A DNA stretch of 64,000 nucleotides from Rhodovarius crocodyli (GCF_004005855.1 NZ_SACL01000007.1:186001-250000); one strand, 5' to 3'. Positions 1 to 9,461 are shown, counted from the first letter of the stretch. Made by a program: numbers and translations. Notes: a model not told the origin generated them from the letters alone.

Positions 1-28
1 TTCCGCCCCCGGAAGCATTCAGCCTGCC

Positions 29-1072
29 ATGTCGCGCACCCTGATTTCCGTCCTCATCCTGCTGGCCGTGCTGCTGGTGGTGTTCACCCTGGCCTCCGGC
101 GTGGTGCTGGTGGTCTTCGCGGGTGCCTTGCTGGCCGTCGGCATCCGGGGCCTAGCCTGCCCGCTGGCCCACCGCCTGGGCATCGGTGAGGGCTGGGGCG
201 TGGCACTCGTGTCGGTGCTCGCGCTGCTCATCATGGGGCTGGTGTTCTGGCTGGCGGCGGATGCGCTGACGGCCCAGGCCAACAGCTTCCGCCAGGAACT
301 GCCGGGGCTGATGGACAGCGTGCGGCGCAGCCTCTCGCAGTACAGCTGGGGGCAATGGGTCATCCAGCAGGTCGATCCGCGCCGGCTGATCCCGGATGAT
401 GCGGCCGCGGGCCAGGTGGCGAGCATCGCCGTGACCAGCCTGGGCGGCGTGCTGGGCGGCCTGGGCGACGTGGTGCTGATCGTGCTGCTCGGCCTGTACC
501 TCGCCTCCGACCCCGGCACCTATCGCCGCGCGGCGCTGCGGCTGGTCTCACCCGCTGCGCGCCCGCGCATGCTGGAACTGATGGATGAGGCAGGGCGCGT
601 GCTGCGCGGCTGGCTCGGCGGGCAGATGTTCGCGATGGCCGTGACGGGCGTGTTCATCGGCAGCGGCCTCTGGGCGCTGGGGGTGCCGCTGGCGGGTCTG
701 CTGGCCGTGATCGCCGCGATCTTCGGCTTCATTCCCTATATCGGGCCGATCATCTCCGTGGTGCCGGCCATCCTGGTGGCGCTGGGGCAGGACCCGTCCC
801 TGGTGCCCTGGGTGATCGGCCTGTTCGTGCTGTCGCAGAACATCGAGGGCAATATCCTGACGCCCATGGTGCAGAGCCGCACGGCGGATCTGTCGCCGGC
901 CTATCTGCTCGGCGCGCAGGCGCTGATGGGCAGCGGCTTCGGCCTGATCGGCGTGGTGCTGGCGGCGCCGCTGGCGGCGCTGGTGATGGTGGCGGTGAAG
1001 GTGGGCTATGTGGAGGGCTGGGTGGAAGCCCGCCCGCGTGAGGCCGCGCCGCCGCTGGTGATCAGGCAGTAG
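29..1072 (+). CDS. AI-2E family transporter (PerM/TqsA-like membrane protein)
   Basis: The 347-residue product is almost wholly hydrophobic. It has two N-terminal membrane segments (about residues 5-45), a third near 60-80, a polar periplasmic stretch (about 85-145) and a C-terminal membrane bundle (about 145-325). This layout, with the conserved FGFIPYIGPIIS and LSQNIEGNILTP segments near residues 230-280, is that of the AI-2E exporter/PerM family. Members export small molecules, but the substrate cannot be told from sequence. The stop lies 11 bp inside the convergent TVP38-like gene, so no terminator separates them. Confidence 0.9.
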   Translation: MSRTLISVLILLAVLLVVFTLASGVVLVVFAGALLAVGIRGLACPLAHRLGIGEGWGVALVSVLALLIMGLVFWLAADALTAQANSFRQELPGLMDSVRRSLSQYSWGQWVIQQVDPRRLIPDDAAAGQVASIAVTSLGGVLGGLGDVVLIVLLGLYLASDPGTYRRAALRLVSPAARPRMLELMDEAGRVLRGWLGGQMFAMAVTGVFIGSGLWALGVPLAGLLAVIAAIFGFIPYIGPIISVVPAILVALGQDPSLVPWVIGLFVLSQNIEGNILTPMVQSRTADLSPAYLLGAQALMGSGFGLIGVVLAAPLAALVMVAVKVGYVEGWVEARPREAAPPLVIRQ

Positions 1073-1739
1073 GGTCGGCGGGCTGCCGCCTGAACATCCA
1101 CAGCCCGATCACGGCGGAGACCACGAACAGCCCGCCCGCCACCGCGATCTGCCAGAAGCCGTCGACCCGCACGCCCTTGCCCAGCAGCGCGAAGATCAGC
1201 GTCTGCGGCAGGTAGCCGATGGCCGACCCCGCCAGGAACGGCCACAGCCCGATGGCCGCGAGCCCCGCCACCAGGTTCAGCGCCAGGTTGTTGCCCACCG
1301 GCAGCAGCCGCAGCGCCAGGGTGGCCGCGAAGGCATCGCGCCGCAGCCGGTCCACCATCGGCCGCAGCCGGGGGCCGAAACGCCCGTTGAGGCGGCGTTC
1401 CGCCCAGCCCCGCCCGACGGCACCCGCCCACAGATAGGCCAGCGCAGCCCCCAGCACCTGCGCGCCCAGCCCGAGCCCCGTGCCCAGCACCGCCCCGAAG
1501 GCATAGCCGCCCAGGAAGGCCACCGACTGCCGGGGCAGGCCCAGCGCCGTCGCGAGCCCGCCCGCGATCAGGAAGATCGCCTCACCCAGCAGGCCTTCGT
1601 CGCGGATGTAGCGGTCGACCCAGGCGGCGCCCTGGGCGGTGGCCGGCACCTCGGCCAGCAGGCGCAGCAGCAGCCCCGCCGCCGCCAGCCCGCCGGCCAT
1701 CACCAGCAGCTTCAGCAGCGAGGACCAGACGCGGTTCAT
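1062..1739 (-). CDS. TVP38/TMEM64 family (SNARE-associated/DedA-like) membrane protein
   Basis: The product has 225 residues with several membrane segments. A central G-rich stretch (SVAFLGGYAFGAVLGTGLGL) and a following arginine-rich cytoplasmic loop are typical of the VTT domain. Family members are linked to lipid scrambling or membrane homeostasis; no substrate is inferred here. The ATG at 1739 overlaps the stop of the upstream glycosyltransferase as ATGA, which implies translational coupling. A longer in-frame reading upstream is discarded because it would run through the glycosyltransferase. Confidence 0.85.
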   Translation of the reverse strand: MNRVWSSLLKLLVMAGGLAAAGLLLRLLAEVPATAQGAAWVDRYIRDEGLLGEAIFLIAGGLATALGLPRQSVAFLGGYAFGAVLGTGLGLGAQVLGAALAYLWAGAVGRGWAERRLNGRFGPRLRPMVDRLRRDAFAATLALRLLPVGNNLALNLVAGLAAIGLWPFLAGSAIGYLPQTLIFALLGKGVRVDGFWQIAVAGGLFVVSAVIGLWMFRRQPADPTA

Positions 1740-2458
1740 TCTCCCGAGCGCGCCTCGACCACCGGGCGCTTCCAGCGCCGCTGCAGCCACGCCACCCCGA
1801 TCAGGTCCATGAAGGCCACGGCCAGCCGGTCCAGCGTGCCGTAGTTGGAGACGCCGCGCGTGCGCGGGCGGTGGTTCACCGGCTCACTGACCACGCGCCC
1901 GCCCTGGCGCAGCACCAGCGCGGGCAGATAGCGGTGCATGTGGTCGAAATGCGGAAGCTCCAGGAACAGCGCGCGGGGGAACACCTTCAGCCCGCAACCC
2001 GTATCGGGTGTCGCGTCCCGCAGCAGCCGGGCACGCACGCGGTTGGCGATGCGGCTGGAAAAGCGCTTCACCGCCGTGTCCTTGCGGTTCACCCGGTGGC
2101 CGGCGATCAGGATGTCGCCGCCCTCCGCCTGGGCGCGGGCCAGCAGGCGGGGAATGTCGGCCGGGTCGTTCTGGCCGTCGCCGTCCAGCGTCGCGATCCA
2201 GGTGCCGCGGGCGGCCTTCACGCCGCTGACCACGGCGGCGGATTGGCCGCAGCTGTGCGCGTGGCGCAGCCAGCGCACGCCGCAGGCCGCCAGTTCCTGC
2301 TCCGTCGTGTCGGTGCTGCCGTCGTTCACGTACACAATTTCGTGAGGTGTATCCGCCAAGGCAGCCCTGATCTCCGCCACCAGGGGGGCGATGTTGGGGG
2401 CCTCGTTGCGGACGGGCACGACGACGGAAATGAGGGGCACGGCGGCCGGAGCGGTCAT
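1736..2458 (-). CDS. Glycosyltransferase family 2 (DPM1-like)
   Basis: The 240-residue GT-A enzyme begins with the nucleotide-sugar binding strand ISVVVPVRNEAPNI, followed by VYVNDGSTD and the metal-binding DGDGQNDP. This is the layout of dolichyl/polyprenyl-phosphate mannosyl- or glucosyltransferases. It probably transfers a sugar from a nucleotide sugar to a lipid carrier at the inner membrane face. The long C-terminal membrane domain of some homologues is absent. The start at 2458 (MTAPAAVPL) is preferred because upstream codons read through a less coding-like, lower-GC stretch. It is translationally coupled to the TVP38-like gene. Confidence 0.88.
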   Translation of the reverse strand: MTAPAAVPLISVVVPVRNEAPNIAPLVAEIRAALADTPHEIVYVNDGSTDTTEQELAACGVRWLRHAHSCGQSAAVVSGVKAARGTWIATLDGDGQNDPADIPRLLARAQAEGGDILIAGHRVNRKDTAVKRFSSRIANRVRARLLRDATPDTGCGLKVFPRALFLELPHFDHMHRYLPALVLRQGGRVVSEPVNHRPRTRGVSNYGTLDRLAVAFMDLIGVAWLQRRWKRPVVEARSGE

Positions 2459-2580
2459 GCGGGGGGCGGTAGCAGGCAACCGGGCGCTCCACAATCCGCC
2501 GCGCGCACCGTGCGGCCCTGCCGGTGATGCGCAGAACCACAGGATGCACAACAACGTGTTGATGCCTAATATGGCGCATC

Positions 2581-3657
2581 ATGCCTTTCGATGCGCGTTC
2601 TCCTGGCGATTCCACCCATTCCCTGCGGCCCGTGGCCTGGTGGCTGCTGGTGGTCGCGGGGCTGATCTGGGTCATGGTGGCGCTTGGCGGCGCCACCAGG
2701 CTGACCGGCTCCGGCCTGTCCATCATGGAATGGGCGCCGCTGCGCGGCATCCTGCCGCCGATGAGCGAGGCCGAGTGGCAGCGCCTGTACGATCTGTATC
2801 GCACCATCCCGCAATATCAGCTGGTGAACGCCGGTTTCGGCATCGAGGGCTTCAAGCAGATCTTCTGGCTGGAGTGGATCCACCGCTTCTGGGGGCGGAT
2901 GCTGGGCTTCGCCTATCTGCTGCCCTTCCTCTGGTTCTGGTGGCGCGGCGCCATTCCCCGCAGCCTGCTGCCGCGCATGGGGCTGCTGTTCGTGCTGGGC
3001 GGCGCGCAGGGGGGTATCGGCTGGTTCATGGTCGCCTCCGGCTTCGATGACGGCAGCACGGCCGTCTCGCCCTATCGGCTGGTGGCGCATCTCGGCATGG
3101 CCTTCCTGCTCTATGGCGTCATCGTCTGGACGGCCTTCGGGTTGCTGTGGCCCGCGGCCACCGCCCTGCCGCCGGCGGCGGAGGCGAAGCGCGGCTCCAT
3201 CCGTCGCCAGGTGGGCTGGGCCTTCGGCCTGTCGGTGGCGACCATGCTGGCGGGCGGCTTCGTCGCCGGCACCAAGGCGGGCTTCACCTACAATACCTTC
3301 CCGCTGATGGACGGGGCGCTGGTGCCTGACGGCTACGGCTCGATGACCCCGTTCTGGCACAACTTCACGCTGAATATCGGGGCGGTGCAGTTCAATCACC
3401 GGTTGCTCGCGACCTTGACGCTGCTGGCCGCGATCGGCGCCGGGGTTTCCGCCGCGAAGCGGCTTCCGGCGGGCCCCGTGCGGTTCGCGGTGCTCGGCCT
3501 GCTGGGGGCCGTGCTGCTGCAATACGCGCTGGGTGTGGCCACGCTGCTGCTGGTCGTGCCGGTCAGCCTGGGCACGCTGCACCAGGGCGTGGCCGTGCTG
3601 GTCCTGACCATGGGGCTGCTGGCCCTTCACCGGCTCCGGTCACCGCGCCATGGATGA
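2581..3657 (+). CDS. ctaA: Heme A synthase (COX15/CtaA family)
   Basis: The 358-residue polytopic membrane protein converts heme O to heme A for cytochrome c oxidase. Family signatures are visible: GGATRLTGSGLS after the first membrane helix and four likely heme-ligating histidines at residues 101 (WIHRFWGR), 170 (VAHLGMAF), 273 (FNHRLLAT) and 334 (TLHQGVAV). The length is normal for the alphaproteobacterial type with two related four-helix halves. The 3' end overlaps the downstream sensor kinase gene by 8 bp, although no functional link between the two is evident. Confidence 0.93.
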   Translation: MPFDARSPGDSTHSLRPVAWWLLVVAGLIWVMVALGGATRLTGSGLSIMEWAPLRGILPPMSEAEWQRLYDLYRTIPQYQLVNAGFGIEGFKQIFWLEWIHRFWGRMLGFAYLLPFLWFWWRGAIPRSLLPRMGLLFVLGGAQGGIGWFMVASGFDDGSTAVSPYRLVAHLGMAFLLYGVIVWTAFGLLWPAATALPPAAEAKRGSIRRQVGWAFGLSVATMLAGGFVAGTKAGFTYNTFPLMDGALVPDGYGSMTPFWHNFTLNIGAVQFNHRLLATLTLLAAIGAGVSAAKRLPAGPVRFAVLGLLGAVLLQYALGVATLLLVVPVSLGTLHQGVAVLVLTMGLLALHRLRSPRHG

Positions 3658-6600
3658 CGGGACGGAGCTTCCCGCGCCGCGCCCCACCGCGGCCCATGTG
3701 GCCGAGGTGATCCTGGAGGCGCTGCCCGTCGGCGTCATCGTCTGGGGGCCGGAGCGGCGGGCCCGCTACGTCAACGCCGCCTACAACCGCATCTACTCCG
3801 ACAGCCCCGTCCATCCCGGTGATCCGATGGAGCCCCGGCTCCAGGCCCGCGCGCAGGCCGGCGAGTTCGGCCCGGGCGAACCGGGCGATATCGTGCGTAA
3901 CATCCTCGACGACATGTCCAAGCCCGTGATGCTGGAGCGGCCGCGCCCCGACGGGCGCTGGGTGGCGGTGCGGCGCGCGCCGCTGCCCGATGGCGGGCAC
4001 GTCATCACCATTTCCGACCAGACGGAGCTGTACCAGGCCCGCCGCGACACCGCCCAGCACGCCGATACGCTGGACAAGATGCTGAATGGCATCCGGCACG
4101 GCATCGCGCTCTATCACGACGACGGCACGCTCATCGCCTCCAACCGGCTGGCGGCGGAGATGAGCGGCGTGCCGGCCGAGGTGATGGTGCCGGGCACGCC
4201 CTTCAGCGCCATCCGCCTGGCGCAGCTTGAGGCGGGCGAGTTCGGGCTGGAGGAGCAGCAGAAGCAGGAGTTCCTGGCCCGCCGTCCCGCCCAGCCCTGG
4301 CGCGGGCCCGAGCGTTACCGCCGCACCCGCCCGAACGGCCGCACCATCGAGATCACCACCGACCCCCTGCCCAGCGGGGGTTTCGTGCGGACCTATTCGG
4401 ACATCACGGACATCGTCGCCGCCCAGGATGAGCTCAGCCTGCAGGCGGATCGCATGCGCGTCATGCTGGACGGCATGCGCCACGGCCTGGCGCTGTTCGA
4501 CAATGCGGGGCGCGTGGTCGCGGCCAACCGGCTGGCGGCCGAGATGTGCGGCCTGGGCACCGACCAGTTCGTGCCCGGCGTCACGCTGCGCGAATTGTTC
4601 GCCCTGCAGGTGCAGACCGGGGAGTTCCCGGATTCCGAGGCGACGCGCCAGATGATCCAGCGCGTGGACACGGACTGGCATCTGGTGGTGGGCCGCTATG
4701 TCCGCCGCCGCCCGAACGGGCGCATCATCGAGGTGGTGAACGATCCGCTGCCCGATGGCGGCGTTCTGCGCACCTACACCGACATCACCGAGATCACCGA
4801 GGCCGAAACCCGCCTGAACGACCAGGCGCGGCTGATGAACACGATGCTGGAGGGGCTGCCGCAATCGGTGGTGCTGACCGATGCCAACGGCATCGTGCTG
4901 GCGGTGAACCGCAACGCCAACCGCATCGCGCGCATGAGCGAGGATGAGCTTCGCCCCGGTGTCAGCATCATCGACGTGCTGCGCACCCAGGCGGAGCGCG
5001 AGGGCTATGCCTCCGAGGAGGAGCGGCAGGCTTTCCTCGGCTTCAGCCTGCCCACGGCGCTGCAGCCCGGCCACTATGTGCGCCGGCGCGTCTGCGGCCA
5101 GGTGGTGGACGTGCTGGTGCAGCAGCTGGAAGGCGGCAACCTGCTGCGGGTCGTGACGGACATCACGGATCTGCAGAACGCCCAGGAACAGGCCCGGGCG
5201 CGCGCCAACCTGCTGCAGGCCATGCTGGAGAACATCCGCCACGGGCTGGTCCTGTACGGGCCCGACCGGCGGGTGCTGGCGGCCAACCGGCTGGCGGCGG
5301 AGCTGACGGGCGTGGCCGACCTGCACACCACGCCCGGCCGCAGCATCGAGGAAGTGCTGTCCCTGCAGCTCGCCGCCGGTGCCTTCGGCCCGCCCGAGAT
5401 CGGCCGCGCCCAGCATGACTGGCAGCTGGCGCTGGACCGCACCATGTCGCATGCGCACCAGCGCGTGTCGCCGGACGGGCGGCTGCTGGAAATCACCTCC
5501 GACCCCACGGCCGATGGCGGTTTCGTCGTCTCCATGACCGACAGCTCGCGCCTCGCGCGGGCTGAATCCGAGGCCAAGCGCCGCGCCGAGGTGCTGGGCG
5601 CGATGCTGGAGAACATCGGCCACGGCGTCTGCCTGTTCGATGGCGAGAACCGGCTGCTGGCCGCCAATGACGTGCTGCGCGACATGCTGCTGCTGGATGA
5701 GGCGCTGCTGCGCCCCGGCACGCATTTCCGCGACTATGTGATGGGGCTGCTCGCCAACGGGTCCTACGGCGTGGGGGCGGAGGCCGTGGAGGCCGCCCAG
5801 GAATACCTGGCGATGGACCGCCGCCAGCCCAGCCGCCGCCAGCGCCAGACCCCGCTCGGCCAGATCCTCGATGTCGTGAGCCAGCCGATCCCGAGCGGCG
5901 GCTTCGTGCTGACCTATACCGACGTGACCGAGGACCGCTCGGTGCGGGCCGAGCTGGAGCGCGCGCGCGACGCGGCCGAGCAGGCCAATGCCTCCAAATC
6001 CCGCTTCCTGGCCACCATGAGCCATGAGCTGCGCACGCCGCTGACGGCCGTGATCGGCTTCGCGGAGGCGCTGCAGCGCGACCCGGACGCGCCGCGCCGC
6101 GAGGAATACGTGGCCAGCATCCATGAGGCGGGCAAGCACCTGCTCTCCCTCATCAACGACATACTGGACCTGGCCAAGGCCGAGCAGGGAAGCCTGCCGG
6201 TGCAGGAGGGGCGGGTGGACCTGCGCGCCCTGCTGCAGGGCGTGGGCGGGGTGATGCGCGGCGAGGCCGAGCAGGCGGGGCTGCAGCTCAGCCTCCGCCT
6301 GCCGGCGCAGATGCCGGCGCTGCGGGGAGATGACCGGCGCCTGCGGCAGGTGCTGCTGAACCTGCTGGCCAATGCGGTGAAGTTCACCCCCTCGGGCGGG
6401 CGCGTGGTGCTGGGCGCGGAGCCGGTGGCGGATGGCGGCTGGGCCATCATCGTCGCGGATAGCGGCATCGGCATGCATGATGCCGACATCCCCCGCGCCT
6501 TCCAGCCCTTCCAGCAGCTGGATGACAGCCTGGCCCGGCGCTTCGAGGGCACGGGGCTCGGCCTGCCCCTGGCGCGGATGCTGACGGAGGCGCAGGGTGG

Positions 6601-6691
6601 CACCCTGACCTTGCACAGCAGGCGGGGAGAGGGCACCACCGCCCTCATCCGTTTCCCCGCCGACCGCGTGATACCGCCGGAGCCCGCATGA
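3650..6691 (+). CDS. Multi-PAS sensor histidine kinase
   Basis: The 1013-residue protein has no membrane segment, so it is probably a cytoplasmic sensor. Six tandem PAS-like units recur every 126-128 residues. Each later unit opens with a variant of MLxGxRHGLxLxDxxGRVLAANR, starting near residues 16, 144, 272, 399, 525 and 652. The phospho-accepting His is H792 in SHELRTPL. An HATPase domain follows (about 890-1005) with LLNLLANAVKFTP, DSGIGM and GTGLGLPLA boxes. There is no receiver domain and no response-regulator gene beside it. The stop overlaps tldD as ATGA. The signal sensed is unknown. Confidence 0.92.
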   Translation: MDDGTELPAPRPTAAHVAEVILEALPVGVIVWGPERRARYVNAAYNRIYSDSPVHPGDPMEPRLQARAQAGEFGPGEPGDIVRNILDDMSKPVMLERPRPDGRWVAVRRAPLPDGGHVITISDQTELYQARRDTAQHADTLDKMLNGIRHGIALYHDDGTLIASNRLAAEMSGVPAEVMVPGTPFSAIRLAQLEAGEFGLEEQQKQEFLARRPAQPWRGPERYRRTRPNGRTIEITTDPLPSGGFVRTYSDITDIVAAQDELSLQADRMRVMLDGMRHGLALFDNAGRVVAANRLAAEMCGLGTDQFVPGVTLRELFALQVQTGEFPDSEATRQMIQRVDTDWHLVVGRYVRRRPNGRIIEVVNDPLPDGGVLRTYTDITEITEAETRLNDQARLMNTMLEGLPQSVVLTDANGIVLAVNRNANRIARMSEDELRPGVSIIDVLRTQAEREGYASEEERQAFLGFSLPTALQPGHYVRRRVCGQVVDVLVQQLEGGNLLRVVTDITDLQNAQEQARARANLLQAMLENIRHGLVLYGPDRRVLAANRLAAELTGVADLHTTPGRSIEEVLSLQLAAGAFGPPEIGRAQHDWQLALDRTMSHAHQRVSPDGRLLEITSDPTADGGFVVSMTDSSRLARAESEAKRRAEVLGAMLENIGHGVCLFDGENRLLAANDVLRDMLLLDEALLRPGTHFRDYVMGLLANGSYGVGAEAVEAAQEYLAMDRRQPSRRQRQTPLGQILDVVSQPIPSGGFVLTYTDVTEDRSVRAELERARDAAEQANASKSRFLATMSHELRTPLTAVIGFAEALQRDPDAPRREEYVASIHEAGKHLLSLINDILDLAKAEQGSLPVQEGRVDLRALLQGVGGVMRGEAEQAGLQLSLRLPAQMPALRGDDRRLRQVLLNLLANAVKFTPSGGRVVLGAEPVADGGWAIIVADSGIGMHDADIPRAFQPFQQLDDSLARRFEGTGLGLPLARMLTEAQGGTLTLHSRRGEGTTALIRFPADRVIPPEPA

Positions 6692-8118
6692 CCGACGCGC
6701 TTGCCGCCACCGATGCCCTGTTCTTTTCCCAGCTGGACCGCGCGGCGGCCGAGGCGCGGGTCGCGGGCGCGCTCAAGGGCATGGAGGATGGCGAGCTGTT
6801 CCTGGAATACCGGGAAAGCGAGGCGATCAGCCTGGATGACGGGCGCATCCGCTCCGCCAGTTCCGACACCACCCAGGGTTTCGGCCTGCGCGCCGTGGCT
6901 GGCGAGGCCGCGGGCTATGCCCATGCCGGGGAGCTGAGCGAGGCCGCACTGGCCCGCGCGGCCGAGGCCGTGGCCCCGGTGCGCGGCGGCTATTCGGGCG
7001 AATGGGCGGCCGCACCCAGCCCCACCCAGTCGCGGCTCTATTCCCCGGTGAACCCGCTGGGCGAGATGGATTTTCCGGCCAAGACCGCCCTGCTGATGGA
7101 GCTCGACGCCTATGCCCGCGCGCGGGACAGCCGGGTGAAGCAGGTCAGCGCCTCGATCACGGGCGAATGGCAGGCCGTGCAGATCATGCGCGCGGATGGC
7201 GTGCGGGTGGCCGATCTGCGCCCGCTCGTGCGGCTCAGCGTGCAGGTGGTGGTGGAACAGGATGGCCGGCGCGAAAGCGGCGGGCACGGCACCGGCGGGC
7301 GCTTCGGCTATTCGCGCATCCTGTCGCGGGAGGTCTGGACCGGCGCGGTGGAGGAAGCCCTGCGCCAGGCGCTGGTGAACCTCGATGCGGTGCCCGCCCC
7401 GGCCGGGGAGATGGAGGTCGTGCTCGGCAATGGCTGGCCCGGCATCCTGCTGCATGAGGCGATCGGCCATGGCCTCGAAGGCGATTTCAACCGCAAGAAG
7501 ACCTCGGCCTTCGCGGGGCTGATGGGCCAGCGCATCGCGGCCCCCGGCGTGACGGTGGTGGATGACGGCACCATCCCCGACCGGCGCGGCAGCATCACCG
7601 TGGATGACGAGGGCACGCCCTCGGGCCGGACCGTGATGATCGAGGACGGCATCCTGACCGGCTTCATCCAGGACCGCCAGAACGCCCGGCTGATGGGGGT
7701 GGCGCCCACCGGCAACGGCCGCCGCCAGTCCCACGCCCACGCGCCCATGCCGCGCATGACCAACACCGTGATGCTGGGCGGCGCGCACAGCCCGGCCGAG
7801 ATCATCGCCAGCGTGAAGCGCGGCCTCTACGCCGTGAATTTCGGTGGCGGGCAGGTGGACATCACCAGCGGCAAGTTCGTGTTCTCGGGCTCCGAGGCGT
7901 ATCTGATCGAGGACGGCAGGATCGGCGCGCCGGTGAAGGGGGCCACGCTGATCGGCAACGGCCCCGATGCGCTGACTAAGGTGACCATGGTCGGCAATGA
8001 CAGCGCCATGGACCCCGGCATCGGCACCTGCGGCAAGCAGGGGCAGGGCGTGCCTGTGGGCGTCGGCCAGCCGACGCTGAAGATGGCGGGGCTGACGGTG
8101 GGTGGCACCGCGGTCTGA
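6688..8118 (+). CDS. tldD: Metalloprotease TldD
   Basis: The 476-residue protein belongs to the U62 peptidase family. TldD pairs with TldE/PmbA in a zinc-dependent heterodimer that degrades unfolded or modified peptides, matures microcin B17-type peptides and acts in CcdA turnover. The zinc-binding motif HEAIGHGLEGD begins at H256 (H256 and H260 are ligands), in the catalytic TldD-type form. The C-terminal GNDSAMDPGIGTCGKQGQ segment is also characteristic. No pmbA lies in this window. Translation is coupled to the upstream kinase by a 4-bp overlap. Confidence 0.95.
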   Translation: MTDALAATDALFFSQLDRAAAEARVAGALKGMEDGELFLEYRESEAISLDDGRIRSASSDTTQGFGLRAVAGEAAGYAHAGELSEAALARAAEAVAPVRGGYSGEWAAAPSPTQSRLYSPVNPLGEMDFPAKTALLMELDAYARARDSRVKQVSASITGEWQAVQIMRADGVRVADLRPLVRLSVQVVVEQDGRRESGGHGTGGRFGYSRILSREVWTGAVEEALRQALVNLDAVPAPAGEMEVVLGNGWPGILLHEAIGHGLEGDFNRKKTSAFAGLMGQRIAAPGVTVVDDGTIPDRRGSITVDDEGTPSGRTVMIEDGILTGFIQDRQNARLMGVAPTGNGRRQSHAHAPMPRMTNTVMLGGAHSPAEIIASVKRGLYAVNFGGGQVDITSGKFVFSGSEAYLIEDGRIGAPVKGATLIGNGPDALTKVTMVGNDSAMDPGIGTCGKQGQGVPVGVGQPTLKMAGLTVGGTAV

Positions 8119-8181
8119 CGCGGCCTCTTGCGCGTGGGCGCCGTCCGGTTCATGCCGGTCGCTTCTGACAGTTGACGGACT

Positions 8182-8736
8182 ATGCCGATGAACCTTTCCA
8201 CCCCCGCTTCCCGCACCCTGCTGCGGCAGACCGCCATGGTGCTGGGCGGCACGCTGCTGCTCTCCCTGTCCTCGCGCGTCGAGCTGCCCATGGTGCCCGT
8301 GCCCATGACCATGCAGACGCTGGCCGTGACCATGATCGGCGCGCTGTACGGCTGGCGCCTGGCCGCGGTGACGGTGCTGGCCTGGCTGGCGCAGGGCGCC
8401 GTCGGCCTGCCGGTGTTCGCCGGCGGGGTGGGCGGCATCGCCAAGCTGATCGGCCCGACGGCGGGCTACCTGTGGGGCTTCGTGCCGGCCGCCATGGCCA
8501 CGGGCTGGCTGGTGCGCCGCGCCGCCCCGGGCCATGCGCTGCTGCGCGGCTTCCTGGCGATGCTGGCGGGCAATGCGCTGTGCCTGATCCCGGGCTGGGC
8601 CTGGCTTGCCACCATGGCGGGTGCCGAGCGCGCCTTCATGCTGGGCGTGGCCCCCTTCCTGCTGGGCGCCGCCGTGAAGTCCGGCCTGGGTGCGGCTCTG
8701 CTGGGCGCGACCCGGGTGATGCCCCGCCAGGGCTGA
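8182..8736 (+). CDS. bioY: Biotin transporter BioY
   Basis: The 184-residue hydrophobic protein has about six membrane segments. It carries the BioY signatures VPVPMTMQTLAV near residues 36-47 and GPTAGYLWGFV near 92-102. BioY is the substrate-binding S component of biotin ECF transporters and in many alphaproteobacteria works with or without BioMN. No bioM or bioN gene is adjacent here. No BioR-type palindrome was found in the 63-bp upstream gap. A GC-rich stem-loop follows the stop. Confidence 0.93.
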   Translation: MPMNLSTPASRTLLRQTAMVLGGTLLLSLSSRVELPMVPVPMTMQTLAVTMIGALYGWRLAAVTVLAWLAQGAVGLPVFAGGVGGIAKLIGPTAGYLWGFVPAAMATGWLVRRAAPGHALLRGFLAMLAGNALCLIPGWAWLATMAGAERAFMLGVAPFLLGAAVKSGLGAALLGATRVMPRQG

Positions 8737-8741
8737 TCGAG

Positions 8742-8762
8742 GCGCCCCGGGCATCGGGGCGC
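8742..8762 (+). terminator. GC-rich stem-loop after bioY
   Basis: A perfect 8-bp stem (GCGCCCCG with CGGGGCGC, loop GGCAT) starts 6 bp after the bioY stop. There is no T-run, so it is either a weak intrinsic terminator or a 3'-end stabilising hairpin. Confidence 0.45.
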
Positions 8763-8834
8763 AACCAATCCGGGCTCCTCGCGTTTGTTCCGGTATCGGC
8801 AGGTCCGAACCTGAACAATCTGAGGAGCCCACAC

Positions 8835-9407
8835 ATGATCATGCAACGTCGCCAGATCGCGCGCTTCGCCGGCCTCGCCGCGGGTGCCGCGCTGTTGCCC
8901 GCCGCCTTCTCCAACCGCGCCCAGGCCGCCACCGCCGCCGAGATCGAGGCCGAGGTGAATGCCGCCGAGGCCCGCCTGCGCGCCATGGACAACGCGGCCC
9001 CGCTGTTCCGCCAGGCGCAGTCGGTGCTGATCTTCCCGCGCATCATCCAGGGCGGCTTCATCGTCGGCGGCCAGTTCGGTGAGGGCGCGCTGCGCCGCGG
9101 CGGCGCCACCCAGGGCTACTACAACATCGCCGGTGCGTCCTTCGGCCTACTGGCCGGCGCGCAGGTGGGTGGCCTGGCCATGTTCTTCATGAACGAGCAG
9201 GGGCTGCGCGCCCTGATGAATGCCGATGGCTGGGAAATCGGCACCGGCCCGTCCGTGGTGGTGCTGGACCACGGCGTGCAGGCAAACGTGACGGCCACCA
9301 CCCTGCGTGAGCCGGTCTATGCCATCACCTTCAGCCAGCAGGGCCTGATGGCGGCGCTGGCGCTGAACGGCACCAAGATCACGCGCATCAACCCGGCCCG
9401 CGCCTGA
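8835..9407 (+). CDS. SYLF/Ysc84 domain lipid-binding protein
   Basis: The 190-residue product starts with a signal peptide (about residues 1-30). The twin-arginine-like QRRQIARF followed by a hydrophobic stretch and NRAQA-A cleavage region suggests Tat or Sec export. The mature part matches the SYLF/YSC84 family, with VLIFPRIIQGGFIVGGQFGEG near residues 62-82 and a G-rich core. The family binds phosphoinositides in eukaryotes, but bacterial members have no settled role. The ATG at 8835 follows a clear TGAGGAG ribosome site at 8821. A longer upstream reading is only an open frame through bioY. Confidence 0.88.
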   Translation: MIMQRRQIARFAGLAAGAALLPAAFSNRAQAATAAEIEAEVNAAEARLRAMDNAAPLFRQAQSVLIFPRIIQGGFIVGGQFGEGALRRGGATQGYYNIAGASFGLLAGAQVGGLAMFFMNEQGLRALMNADGWEIGTGPSVVVLDHGVQANVTATTLREPVYAITFSQQGLMAALALNGTKITRINPARA

Positions 9408-9435
9408 TCCCAGCCGGGGCATATTGATGCGATTT

Positions 9436-9461
9436 GCGGCGGGGAAGCGATTCCCCGCCGC
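9436..9461 (+). terminator. Perfect 11-bp stem-loop between SYLF gene and binding-protein gene
   Basis: The arms GCGGCGGGGAA and TTCCCCGCCGC enclose a GCGA tetraloop, 29 bp after the SYLF stop. There is no T-tract. It is probably a terminator or mRNA-protecting hairpin for the upstream gene. Confidence 0.5.

Noticed and set aside
3563-6616. Very long antisense open frame (over 1000 codons) opposite the sensor kinase
   Set aside because: High GC makes stop codons rare on the reverse strand. The translation is Arg/His/Gln/Gly-rich without domains, while the + strand has full kinase motifs.
5914-8832. Long antisense open frame across tldD and bioY
   Set aside because: It is a low-complexity translation crossing several well-identified genes; a composition artefact.
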